A stretch of 64,000 nucleotides of DNA from Gracilaria gracilis. Its lineage: Eukaryota > Rhodophyta > Florideophyceae > Gracilariales > Gracilariaceae. The stretch spans positions 558,001 to 622,000 of the forward strand of contig JARGSG010000018.1 of the NCBI GenBank assembly GCA_030374805.1. Reading direction: 5' to 3'. Each line of letters begins with the position of its first letter. Within the stretch, counting starts at the first letter, position 1. Under the pieces are notes generated by a model. It worked only from the letters and a program-made list of their open reading frames with translations. It was not told the DNA's origin and did not search any database. A program made the translations under genes and the position numbers. Shown here one piece after another: positions 11,601 through 21,598 of this stretch.

Positions 11601-13133
11601 TCTGGGCTCTTGAGAAGTTTAGGTGCTACCTAATTGGACGACAGTTCGTGCTCTACACTGACCATCGAGCACTAACATTTCTCCACAGCCAACGCGATAT
11701 TAACCCGATGATCGCTAGATGGTTTAACCGCATCATCCAGTACAATTTCCGGATCGTACACTTGCCAGGGCCCCATAATTACCTCGCCGACGCACTCAGT
11801 AGGAAAATGCCAAGCGTGACGCTGGCTAGTCTCACTGTATCCCAACTTGTCCGGGATAAGAAGGGTCCCTCATCTGAAGAGGAACGACAAACGCTCGTGA
11901 AGGGAGCACATGAATTCGGGCATTTCGGGGAGCTGGAAGTCTTCAACAAGCTCTGGCACAACGGTTATTGGTGGAACGGAATCAGAGCAGATATCAAGAA
12001 GGAAACAAGCTCGTGCCTTCCCTGCATGCGATACAACATTCAAAAGAGAGGGTTTCATCCTTTCAAGTCCCTCAGTGCAGAATCTGCATGGGATCACGTT
12101 GCTGTAGACTTGATCACGTCCTTATCCGAATCAGATAACGGTCAAAATACGCTGTTGACCATCGTCTGCATGATGACTAAGTTTGCCATCTTACGTCCCC
12201 TCGAAAGCAAGGAAATGACGCGAGTAGCTCGCGCACTGTGGGAGGTGATGTCCGTGTTCGGCACTCCGAAGATAATCCAGTCCGACAGAGCTTACCAATT
12301 TGAACGGTATCAACCATCGCACCATCTCGCCATATAATCCTCGAGCGAACGGTGCAGTCGAACGGGTAAATGGAATCGTGGAAACAATGCTTTTGAAGGA
12401 ACTGGATGGTGCAACACACAGATGGGAAGAGTATGTGCCATTCGTGCAGCTAGCATATAATTGTAAGGTTGCTGCTCTTACTGGCTCTACTCCTTTTTCT
12501 CTCATGTTTGGTCGCAAGATGAACGGGTTCTCGAAGTTTGGAACAACCGCCACATCCACACCTCTCAGCCTGGAACTATGGAAATCACACCAGAATAAAG
12601 TAGCTCAAACGGTTTTCCCATCTGTGACTGAGAGGGTGAAGGAGATCAAGGAAAAAGACGCGAGGTACTTTGCAGCCGGTCGACGAATGCTCAAACCGAA
12701 TGCTTTTCCGCCAGGAGCATTAGTAATGATGAAGGACGTGACCAAGGACTCAAAGTGGGATGCAAGATTTGAAGGAACGTTTACAGTAGTACGCAAGAAT
12801 CGTGGAGGCGCTTACGTTTTGCGCGATGAATTGGGCAAGCTTAAACGTGCAGTACCTCCTGATCATTTGAAATTGGTTGTGCGCAAGGGAGACAGCGCAG
12901 CCTATGATGACCCAACTTATGAAGTTAAGAAGATTTTAAAACATCGAACAGCTACGAATGGAAAGTTGAGCTACTTGGTAGTTTGGAAAGACAGGAATAT
13001 CAAACCAAGCTGGGAGTTAGTCAATAATTTCAACGACGTGGACATTATTCGCCGTTATTGGAAGTCGGTCCGTCCAACAAGAAGTGCTCTTCGAAAGAAA
13101 AAGACGGACCTGGAGGGGGTGATGTCGTGCTGA
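8678..13133 (+). pseudogene. Gag-Pol polyprotein of element 1, broken
   Basis: The frame opens with ATG at 8678. Gag covers about 8678-9900 and ends with a zinc knuckle (CCHCRKPWQRGHKC). The protease motif VDSGVTSTFLS is near 10060. Reverse transcriptase follows, with YIDD at about 11012. RNase H has GTDASNYGLGAW near 11456, then an HHCC zinc domain and integrase core, and a chromodomain near 12905-13060 (YEVKKILKH, then YLVVWKDR and PSWELV). The frame is interrupted by TAA at 10964 inside reverse transcriptase, TGA at 11354 where the family has tryptophan, and a frameshift near 12300 in the integrase. Both stops can be explained by C:G to T:A changes. Gag and pol are otherwise one continuous frame, unlike element 2. 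Confidence 0.92.
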
Positions 13134-13474
13134 AGCCAGACAGTAAAGATCACGGCGGAAACAGAGCGTCAAGCTTCAAGCCGCACACAGCACTACAAGC
13201 CGTGCGACGTGCTACAAGCTGGGCGCCGGGCTTCAAGCCACGCTTCGTGTCTGTGAGGGCTTACAACCACCGTAACAGACACTGAAGAGAATGCGCTGAG
13301 CTCGAACTAGTCGTTTGTGTCACTGTAGAACATGACTCCCTAGCAACGTACGTTTTGTAGAACCGTCCGGGGGTCTCGATAAAAAGCCCGCGGACAGATT
13401 CGTAAACTAGATATACGCTGGCAGGCGTCTGATTGAACTTCCTCTTCCCCCCTCCTCTTGTCCTGAACACCACA
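13123..13474 (+). repeat. 3' LTR of element 1
   Basis: Near-identical to 8279-8631 and followed by the target duplication gtcag at 13475-13479. The chromodomain frame ends just inside it. Confidence 0.95.
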
Positions 13475-13479
13475 GTCAG

Positions 13480-14607
13480 CGCCTGCCGCGAGTAGTCCAC
13501 CACGGTCTACTGCAGTCCTCGCTGGCCGCGAGCAAGCAGCGCCCGACTCACCGAGACCAGGCTCACGTCCGTCACCTGCCCGCCGTTACGCCGCACCTTG
13601 AGCCGGTGTTGGCTGCTTTTTCCGTTGCCGCTGGACAGCCTCTCGCCCATGCCTAACGCCTTTTTGATGTACAGCTCGCTTTTGTCGCCACACATGGGCT
13701 CGTGGCTGAATACCACGACCGATATCAACGACCGATATCAACGACCGGATCAACGCCTGGATCACCACCGCCATCAACACCTGACCGTGCTCCACCCCGT
13801 AGCAGCTGCGACTGGAAGACCCCCTCTTCGTCTACAGCGACCCTCACACCGTCGCAACCGCCTTTTGTAGCATCTTTGTGCAGTTCACGTCAATCGCCAC
13901 AGCACAGGCCCTTTTTGTCGATGCTCGCGCCTGTGATTTGCGCGGCAGCCGAAGACGTGCCAGCTACGACGCCGTCACTATCCGTAGCTTGCTGTGTGTT
14001 TCTTTGAGTGCTCTTGCACTCTGATGAAGTGCCTCAGCCTGCGATCGCCGCAGCAGTCTCGCTTGTCGTCGCTACTCGTGCCCCTGCTGCACGTGGCGGA
14101 CAACGAGCCTGCTTCGACGCCGTCGCTTGTCATGCGCCTTAGTGTGCCGTAGGGCAAGTTGCCGGCGCGCCAAGGCATTCCTTTGCCTTAGAACTCGATT
14201 CTCGCCTCGCTACTCACGCCCAAGATTGGCGCAACCCTCACCCTCATCCTGCTCAAGCGGGTGTGCCAGTACCTGTCATTCACACTGGACTGCGTGCTAC
14301 GCATAGATCTCTGCAACGCCACGCTTCTCACCCGGGCGTGCGAATTATAGCACGGCCCGGTGGGTCATTGCGGCCACCGCATGGCCGCAAGCAGAGTCGC
14401 GCTTGGGGTGTTGCAATTACTGATCGCCCGTCCACCGCACATCCTCCGGGCTACTGCCTTAAAGGCGAGCTGGTGCTGTCCTTTTTACACCATGGCAGCA
14501 ATTGTGACCTAATGCCCGGCGCCGTCCTCCAGCAGGCGCTGTCATGCTTCGCCGCTGCGGCCAAAGCATCACTAGGCGGACGGTCGGTACGGTGGTGGTA
14601 GGACGAT
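13480..14607. other. GC-rich degenerate coding remnant
   Basis: No intact gene. Protein-like stretches exist in several frames with stops. On the minus strand at 13507-13728 one reads KVRRNGGQVTDVSLVSVSRA. On the plus strand near 14020-14350 there is a leucine-rich stretch with several in-frame stops. I do not recognise either. Confidence 0.4.
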
Positions 14608-14709
14608 ATGTCGTCAGAGCAACCTGAGGTCTATGGATATGGAAGTTATATGGGGAATGATGAGGCTGATGATAAATGCATGGTTCAGTTTATTTCCAGA
14701 CCTTTAGAT

Positions 14710-15264
14710 CTAGAAGAAAGGCTGCGAAAAGCACTGCCCTTTTTTGATGGCTTCTTTCAAATCATCATCCTCCGAAGAACGGAGCAGCCTAGAGGGATTG
14801 ATTGGCATGTGAGTGGTTAAGTGTTCGTTCCTCGAAGTCCTTACACCGTACATAACACTTTTAAATCCGTGTGGATAGGAAACAATTACGGTTACATTGG
14901 ATGAGAAGCGCACCTTTTTTCTCGGAGTTTCGGCGTTAGAATTCTTTTGGCGCCTTGAGACCTCCAAACCGACCATTTCGGATTGTGGATTACGGTCGCG
15001 AACGCGATCTAGAGAGGAGACATACGCGTTGTAAAGTTTTTCCGTTAATGCTCTTTGGCTCACTCGAAGAGAGCATAAGAGCAAAGTTTTTGTGTGCGAT
15101 AGCATTTCTTTTCGTTTCAACGCCGCAATGGCAATTTTTACATCGACTTCAAATGCGTTTAGTTTGCTTATGTTCCTCAGCGGTTTCAGAGACATGTGCT
15201 TGCAATAGTCTTCCGATTTCCACCGATTTAAGCGGTATTTAATTTCAGCTTTCGGTGAAGCCAT
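14710..15264 (-). CDS. Hypothetical basic protein with an RVxF-like motif
   Basis: A 184-residue ORF with a real ATG at 15264. The protein is basic and helical with no signal peptide or membrane segment. Its middle has RKKVRFSSNVTVIV, which resembles the RVxF docking motif (KVRF) of protein phosphatase 1 partners. That is suggestive only. It lies between the GC-rich remnant and the Harbinger-like transposon and has AT-richer composition, like the host genes. No family is recognised. A plus-strand ORF (14608-14820) overlaps its 3' end and is probably a shadow. Confidence 0.45.
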   Translation of the reverse strand: MASPKAEIKYRLNRWKSEDYCKHMSLKPLRNISKLNAFEVDVKIAIAALKRKEMLSHTKTLLLCSLRVSQRALTEKLYNAYVSSLDRVRDRNPQSEMVGLEVSRRQKNSNAETPRKKVRFSSNVTVIVSYPHGFKSVMYGVRTSRNEHLTTHMPINPSRLLRSSEDDDLKEAIKKGQCFSQPFF

Positions 15265-15998
15265 GTTAGTTGTACAAAGAAAGTTTGGATTTTGTTAGAG
15301 AGAATGCAGTTGATGAAGTACAATGTACTAGGCGAATCTGTGTCATGGGGTAAGGTACAAAAATTTGAATCTGCGAGGATCGACAAACGATAGTTTGTTG
15401 TACCTCGATAACGCTTAGGGCGAGGAGCGTAAAGATGGAAGAATAGTGTTTCCAAATCGCACAGGGTCTTGTTTTGCTGTTGCATTTCAGGAGTGTTACT
15501 ACACCTGACAGCTACGCCGAAAGTTGACTCTCATGCCCTGTCAGGTACTTCAGACTTCGACATACTAGAAATGAATAGTGCTTTTTTAGTGAATATAGTG
15601 GATACTATGTACGTCGTGTACTACTATTCAGTAGAGCAGATTTGAATAGTGATGTTCTCGTGACTGCTGGCGCATTTGCTTTTATTTTCAGTTGGAGTCC
15701 GTGAAAACGGGAGCAAGCAATAAATTTTTACAATTGGTGCTTCACGGCTCCCCACCGGCACCCCCCCTCCGGGTGTGCCACGTGCTGAGGGGTAGCACTA
15801 ATTAGAGGATGGCAATACTCAAAATGGCACTATTGCGTGACCCCCCCTGTACTTGGTTACCTGTGGCCTGACATTCGTCCTCGAATGCAGTCACGGCCTT
15901 GAATACAGTCGGGCGTGTCACGCTACAAAAGTCCACTACAAGTTCACGATACTGTATGCCTTTTCCCGCACGTCCCTGAGAACCAGGCGACAAGCTCT
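15265..15998. other. Intergenic, no gene seen
   Basis: Only short ORFs without motifs, and a C-rich patch near 15755-15775. Confidence 0.4.
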
Positions 15999-16001
15999 AT
16001 T

Positions 16002-16030
16002 GGGTCCATCCAAGAATTTTTAAATTCCTA
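16002..16030 (+). repeat. Left TIR, Harbinger-like copy 1
   Basis: Starts gggtccatccaagaattt and is preceded by att. It matches the reverse complement of 23039-23067 with one mismatch. The outer 15 bases also match the ends of copy 2 apart from two or three positions. Confidence 0.9.
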
Positions 16031-16119
16031 AAGTTCCAAAGGATATGTCCCATCTCAGAAGCACGTAGACGCCTCAACACTTACACATCTGGTCATGTAA
16101 CCTCGTTTTTTTTCGTTCT

Positions 16120-17121
16120 ATGCAGATAAGGGGAGGACTCCTCAACTGGCCAGTGTGCTACTTGGATCTCCAGCCACTTCGCCTCGCAGATATGTCACAT
16201 TTTCCATCCCGCCAAACTCCCAGGCTCCACGAGATTCGTCAAAACCAAGTACATATTGAAGAAATGCAGCGTAGGCGTTTACAAATAGAGCAACTAATTC
16301 ATCATGATCAGGAAGAACAGGATATGATTGAAGAAGATGATCAATCTCAGGATATTCATGACGAAGCAGCTGTGGTGGAAATAGAAAGCGAAGAAGACGA
16401 CATTCAGCCAGAAGGTAGAAATAGACAAGGCCGCCAAAAAGGAAGAAAAGCAAACAGCTGGAACTATACGTTACGAGATGTAAATGTGTTGCTAGATATA
16501 ATCGAAGAGCACGAGCCAACTGGAATGAATGGTTGGGCTCGTGTGTATCGCGACTATAACAAATTCGCTCAGGAAAATGACAGACCACGTAGGAGATCGG
16601 AAGCTCTGAAGAAGAAGTATGATAAGCTGTCGTATGTCCAGAAGAAAACTGGTGACCCTACTTGTCCAGATTATGTTCGCAGAGCGAAAAACATCCAGAA
16701 ACAGATCCTGTCAAACATGGTCTCTCTTAAGTACAACAGCAACCTCAATGAGGAGGTACAGCAGAATCAAAATGACTCAAGGGATTGCAGTAGAGAGAAT
16801 GAACGTCGAAACGCTGGCACAGTTGAACCCACAGGCACTACAGCCACTGCAAGCCGAAAACGCCATCTGCATGCTCCGTTCGCGTCTGCCGCGAAGAGAA
16901 GAGAGTCAGAACTTGTTGACAGTATGAAAGAAATGAAGAAAAGTATGACAGAGTTGGCTGACATACAGGTCAGACGAGAACGAAGGCAGGCTGTGACAGA
17001 GAGAGATATCGATTCCATAGTGAAAACTGTTGTAGAGAAGAGCCGTGACCACATCCAAACTATAGTTTCTGCATCGATTTCCGACACCATGCACAGGTTT
17101 CTCGACAAATCAAAGAAGTAA
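16120..17121 (+). CDS. Myb/SANT-like (DUF6818-like) transposon protein
   Basis: A 333-residue ORF; the ATG at 16120 could be replaced by the Met codon near 16192. Residues about 40-95 are highly acidic. The conserved domain, about residues 110-195, has WNYTLRDVNVLLDIIEEHEP, then NGWARVYRDYNKFA, then a basic helix, KTGDPTCP and VRRAKNIQ. This is the pattern I know as DUF6818, a Myb/SANT-like DNA-binding fold. The C-terminal third is coiled-coil-like. A homologous gene lies at 39828-40709 in the second copy, again convergent with a DDE transposase. In Harbinger elements the Myb-like partner binds the ends and helps import the transposase; by analogy that is its likely role. The frame is intact. 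Confidence 0.75.
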   Translation: MQIRGGLLNWPVCYLDLQPLRLADMSHFPSRQTPRLHEIRQNQVHIEEMQRRRLQIEQLIHHDQEEQDMIEEDDQSQDIHDEAAVVEIESEEDDIQPEGRNRQGRQKGRKANSWNYTLRDVNVLLDIIEEHEPTGMNGWARVYRDYNKFAQENDRPRRRSEALKKKYDKLSYVQKKTGDPTCPDYVRRAKNIQKQILSNMVSLKYNSNLNEEVQQNQNDSRDCSRENERRNAGTVEPTGTTATASRKRHLHAPFASAAKRRESELVDSMKEMKKSMTELADIQVRRERRQAVTERDIDSIVKTVVEKSRDHIQTIVSASISDTMHRFLDKSKK

Positions 17122-17622
17122 AGTGTGATGAATATGATGCGATGCTGCACGCACTTCACTGTCGGTATTCGGAAGTTCGCTTCTTTCTCTTCGAGCGACT
17201 GCAGCGCCTTAATTCGTGCTGAACTTCAATGCATCCACTAACGACAGCGTGCGCAATACTAAGACCAAGTGGGTGCGCAATTCGTATCCCGTCAAGGGTG
17301 ACTTGCCGTCGCTGGCGTTGCGCAAGCCTGCCATCTCCGAAGAACTGAAGCTTACGCTAGCCACAGTGCCAACCAACCCCTTAAAGTCACCGTCAGTCGG
17401 TTTTGCCTTCTCCATCATCCTCCCGATGGACGCCTAGTATCAGGGAAAGCTTCGCTGACAACCTTCGCCCGCCTTATTCACGCAGAGCGTGGTATACACC
17501 CACCACTCGATGCTGGAGGATTGCGACGACGGCTGAAGCAACGGCGACGACCACGTCGACGACGGGTTGAGTGCGGGCATCATGCCGCTCGGCGGCTGCC
17601 ATCTTCTGCACGGCATGGCGGC

Positions 17623-18435
17623 TTATTCCCGAGATTGATGCGGGCACCTCTGCGACGCGATGCGGCGGCGTTTGGGGCCCGGCGGCGGCATGTGCGCGGG
17701 CGCAGTGGGCGCGGCGTGCACGGCGACACGCACTGTGGCCAGCAGCAGCGCCAGCGGCGTGAGTGCATGCGTCTGCACCCACTGGAAATCGCCGCTGTCC
17801 GGGCAGTCCAGGCGCAGTATGGCCTCGGTGACGGTCATGCCAGCGGCCATCTTGAAACGCAGCTGCAGCGAGGTGGCGGTGCGTCGCGAGCCGGCCTCGG
17901 TGGGCACAGCGACCCCGTCGCCCGGGAAGAAGAATGATCGGTGCGGCAGGTGGTAGCGCTTTAGCAGTTGCTCGCAGTTCTGCACGAGCGCGCACAGCGA
18001 CGGGGAGGGGCGGTGTGGGGTGCACAATCAGGAACTTGGGGGGCCCACGACGTGCGAGCGATTGGTGGCGCCGAAAGAGTGGGACAGGTGCGGCGACAGA
18101 GTGGCGCCGGCGTTGGAGAACTTGTGTAGCACGAGGCCGCCGTCGGTGAGGCGCGCGTGGGCGGGGAGGATGCGCAGCACGGAGAGCGGAAACTTGGCGT
18201 TGGCGACGGGACGCATGGCGAAGATGACAGAGGGCGGGGTGACGAGCTGCACGCAGTTGTAGCGCATGACCTCGTACAGCTGGGCGTACTTTGCGAGGTG
18301 CGGCATGGACGCCCCGCCCCAGCCGAAGAGCACGGCGGGGGGCGGCGGGGCCGCACTCGGGCGTGGGGTGAGGATGCGTTCCAGCACGGCGTTGCCGGTG
18401 TTGGTCTTTTTCGTGTACTGCTCGACGGCGGGCAT
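17623..18435 (-). pseudogene. DUF829/TMEM53-like protein fragment
   Basis: The minus-strand frame from 18435 shows VLFGWGGASMPHLAKYAQLYE, then TPPSVIF, and LVLHKFSNAGATL. These are characteristic of the DUF829 (TMEM53) alpha/beta-hydrolase-like family, where an HxFSNGG motif forms the nucleophile elbow. Here that motif is HKFSNAG. A TGA at 18028-18030 interrupts the frame, and sense continues in the same frame to 17623 (for example HRSFFFPGDGVAVPTE). The region is GC-rich. The single stop, the altered motif and the surrounding fragments suggest a pseudogene. Confidence 0.5.
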
Positions 18436-18478
18436 TGCGGGAAGCTAGCAGCCGGGCGGCGGCGCCGCAGCCGGCGGC

Positions 18479-18588
18479 GAGGACGGTTGCGGCGGCGGGC
18501 GAGGACGGATGCGGCTGCGGGCGAGGACGGTTGCGGCGGCGGGCGAGGACGGTTGCGGCTGCGGGCGAGGACGGCGGCGACGGGTTGC
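18479..18588. repeat. 22-bp GC-rich minisatellite, 5 copies
   Basis: The core gaggacgg recurs at 18479, 18501, 18523, 18545 and 18567, exactly 22 bp apart, within gcggcggcgggcgaggacgg-type units. Confidence 0.9.
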
Positions 18589-18674
18589 GATAATATTATT
18601 ATGATACCGACGGTGGGCTCGGTGCGCGGCTCGCCCTGCGAGCGCACACGTCGTACAACGGTACACGCGTGCGT

Positions 18675-18690
18675 TGTATATATATATATA
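18675..18690. repeat. TA dinucleotide run
   Basis: Eight TA dinucleotides in an otherwise GC-rich block. Confidence 0.85.
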
Positions 18691-19140
18691 TCTACCGCCA
18701 AAATCACAGGCAGGCAGGCGGGGTGGGAGCAGCGCGATCGGGCGCATCGTGGGCTGCAGCATCAATGACGGCGCCGTCGGAGCCGCGCGCCTCGCGGCTG
18801 TCGGCGTACTACACGCGCGCGTCGTCAGCGCCATCAAAGGCGCTGGAGACGGAGAGGGCGGTGGGGACGGAGGGGGCGGTGGGGGACGGCGGGAGCGGTG
18901 GGGACGGATGCGGGCGGCGAGCTGCATGGGCGGCAAGCGACACTGCAGCACGCGGCGACGCTGTCGCGCACGCAGGCGTTAGACGCGCTGCTCTCGCACG
19001 CGTCGCGCGCGCGCAGACGATCCGACGCGCAGCAGCACAGCGCGCACGTGGCGACGCGCCGCCACTATGCACAGCTTCGCGCGGCCATCGAGTAGTGGCG
19101 CGCGGCACGCCACCTGGCGACGCACGTACTGGGCGAGCGC

Positions 19141-19164
19141 TCGCCTTCGCCTTCGCCTTCGCCT
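19141..19164. repeat. Hexamer repeat, 4 copies
   Basis: Four perfect copies of tcgcct, followed by a diverged one. Confidence 0.85.
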
Positions 19165-20317
19165 TCACCACTACAGCCGGCGGCAGCGCTGCACGCGCTG
19201 CGCGCCGGCGCGGCCGGCTGCAGCGTGGCGACGAAGCGTCTTCAGCCCGCGCGCGACTCGCTGCGCAAGCTGAACGGCGCGCGTGCGGTAGCGCTGCTGC
19301 GGTCGGCGGCGGAGCGACTGAGCACGCAGCTGCCGGCGCTGCTGGTGGAGCTGACGCTATGCACGGATCTGACGCGCTCTCCCGCGCGCATGCGCACGGC
19401 GGCAACGCGGTACGGCCCGCGCTGGCGCACCTCGCGCAGTGCGACGCGTCGTTCTACGCGGCGCTGCGTCAGTTGTGCGACACGGCGCGCCAAGTATGAT
19501 ACGCGCTGCGCGAGGAGCCGGTGGACGCGCCTAGCAACGTGCAGACCGCGCGCGTACGATGGCTGCGTACGACGGCTGCTCGGCGAGCCGGAGCATCAGC
19601 TGCGCGCTCAATTTTTGGCGAACGGCGCCTCGGCGCGACGGCGTTGGCGCCGGGCGCACGCGCGCCGTGGCGTACGTGCAGCCGGCGGCGCGTGAAGTGG
19701 CGCCCGCGCTTGATGAGACAGCGCGCCGCTACGAGCACCTGTTTGGCGACGGCGATGGCGATGCCGGCGGTTGCGCCAGCTGCGGGGGCTACGTTGGCTG
19801 CGTTGGCTGCGGCGGCTGCGGCGGCTGCGGCGCCACGCTTGGATCGCTAGTCATCGCTCGATCGTAAGTTTCGGTTCGTCCCGCGCGCAAGCGAAGGAAC
19901 CAAAAGCTCTGTGAGGGCCCCCAACCGCCGTCGGCACCGCAGTGAACTGTGGGCGCCCTTTCCGGGCGAGCGCGCAGCCACGGCGCGTACGTACACGGGC
20001 GCGTACGTACAGGGTGGCGCCGTGTACGACGCTGGCGCACCTAGTAGCCACGTGTGCGACGCGCGGCGTCCCCGCGCAGCTGTTTCGAATCCCGCGCACG
20101 CGGCTTGGGAGATGGCCCCAAAACGTGGGGTGCGCGGAAGGCAGAGACGCAGCGCGTGCAAGCGGCTGGCGATGTAGCGGCGGCGGCGGGGCCGGTGCTC
20201 GCAGCGCGTCGGTGGGCAGCGTTCCGCGACGGCGTGAACGCCATGTCGTCGCTGCTGTTCCTGCCGCGCACCATCCCGCACACACTGCAGCTCACGATGC
20301 GCACTACGGCGCAATAG

Positions 20318-21440
20318 TTGGCCAAGATGACCGCGCCCGCCGGCCTGCGCCCGCCGGCCCGCGCCCGCCCGCCGCGTCGTCGCAGACGCCGCCGTCCCCG
20401 CCGACGAGGACAGCCACCCGATGAAATCGCAGCGCGTTGCCAGCGCTACGCTAAGGTGTGCGGGGGCGAGGCCAAGGCGCTGAACGAGGAGCCCAACGTC
20501 TTCTACAACCACGCGCAGGTCTTGAACCGCGACCTGACCGTGCTGCTGCTGCGATGGCTCACCAGGGAACCGCGGTTCGAACAGGCCGGCCAGCCACCGT
20601 GCCAGCAGCACGTGTTGGAGGTGCTTCCGGCCACGGGCTTGCGCTCCGTGCTCTACTTCAAGGAGGTGTCGCAAGTCCGAAACGTCACCGCAAACGACGT
20701 GGACCAGTATGCCGTCGATAACTTCGCGCTTAACGTGAGCCACAACGGGCTCATCACCGGGCAGGTTACGCTGTCGCACGGCCATGTCGTGTTGCTTATG
20801 GCGTGCTCGCGCGAGCGAGATAAGCAGTTCGACGTCGTTTGCCTCGCTTCGTACCGAAGCGTCGCGCCTTTCCTGGAGAACGCCGTGCAGTCTGTCGCGC
20901 ACGGCGGCTTGCTAGCCGTCAATTGCACTCATCTGGCCGTCTTGTGCGGCACCTCGCCGGAGATTTGCCTCGCCAGGTACTGTAGAACGCCGCTCAAGGG
21001 TGCCGCCTCCCATGAGATGGCCGTGCCCATCGTACTAGCTGCCATTCAAACCGCCGGCAATCTCCACGGCAAGGCCGTCGTACCCGTGCTGTGCTTCATG
21101 ATTGACTTTCATGGGCGCCTGTTCGTGCGCGTGCTGGACAGTCAACAGCTTGCGCAGCAGACTGCTTCCAGCATGTCGCTTGTCCTGCAGTGCACCGATT
21201 GTGCCATCCACCGCTTTCAGCCGCTTGCTAGGGTGCAACACTTCACGTCCGAGTCCAAATAGAAGCGCTGGCGCTGGAGTGATGAGAAAGTGGCACATAC
21301 GCCTTAGGAAACGCAGTCGCCCACGCATGTCAAGTTTTCGCCGCCATTGGCCGTGCCGCATCTTTCGGAACGGTGCTCCATCTGCGATAGCTTCGTGCTG
21401 GTCGGAGCACTCATCCAAACCTGTTTGAAGCCAGGGTGGG
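20318..21440 (+). pseudogene. TRM1-like tRNA guanine-26 dimethyltransferase, inactive copy
   Basis: The frame matches TRM1, which dimethylates G26 of tRNA. Visible family motifs are NVFYNHAQVLNRDLTV, VLPATGLRSVLYFKE (SAM-binding loop), NDVDQYAVDNFALNVSHNGL, PFLENAVQSVAHGGLLAVNCT, LAVLCG, HEMAVPIVLAAIQ, and a CxxC start (LQCTDCAIHRFQPLAR). The catalytic DPYG-type motif expected after DVV is replaced by CLASYRS, so the active site is lost. A TAG ends the frame at 21260-21262, but homologous zinc-region sequence (CSICDSFVLVGAL) continues in the same frame past it and past a second TAG to about 21420. The N-terminus is fused to a low-complexity Arg/Pro stretch. Read as a degenerate copy within the GC-rich insert. 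Confidence 0.75.
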
Positions 21441-21598
21441 TCTAAGTGTGACCGTGGCACTATCTTTGCCAGGACTAGGAAGAATCTGTGCTTGAAGCCA
21501 CGGTCCATAGGACAAGGCTACGGACGTGATCCATTCTGGGTTTGTCAGTTTGGTGTTGAATGCATTTATGGGATATGAAATGTGTAATGTGAAGGCTG

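Larger units (their letters stand above)
8279..13474 (+). mobile_element. Ty3/gypsy chromovirus, degenerate (element 1)
   Basis: A complete LTR retrotransposon with LTRs at 8279-8631 and 13123-13474, bounded by the 5-bp target duplication gtcag (8274-8278 and 13475-13479). Domain order is gag, zinc knuckle, protease, reverse transcriptase, RNase H, integrase, chromodomain, which makes it a Ty3/gypsy chromovirus. The polypurine tract is tggagggggtga at 13111-13122. I see no standard TGG primer-binding site after the left LTR. The LTRs differ by about six substitutions and one indel over about 353 bp, so the insertion is older than element 2. Two stop codons and a frameshift inactivate the polyprotein. 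Confidence 0.95.
17160..21540. other. GC-rich block of host-gene fragments inside the transposon
   Basis: The base composition changes sharply just after the DUF6818-like gene and returns to normal just before the transposase. The block holds a DUF829-like fragment (minus), an unrecognised helical GC-rich stretch (about 18900-19850, plus) and a TRM1-like fragment (plus). None is intact. Copy 2 joins its two genes with about 20 bp at the same place, so this block is an insertion or capture. Boundaries are approximate and I see no clear target duplication. The composition matches the polymerase epsilon/sorting nexin block at 5.7-8.3 kb. Confidence 0.7.

Noticed and set aside
14608..14820. 70-residue plus-strand ORF
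   Set aside because: Overlaps the 3' end of a better minus-strand ORF and has no motif or promoter support.
18157..19867. Long plus- and minus-strand ORFs in the GC-rich block
   Set aside because: High GC removes stop codons in all frames. Most of these ORFs are Ala/Arg/Pro-rich shadows; only the DUF829 and TRM1 frames have real motifs.
19847..20902. 351-codon minus-strand ORF
   Set aside because: It is antisense to the TRM1-like frame, which carries recognisable motifs; the minus product is low-complexity.
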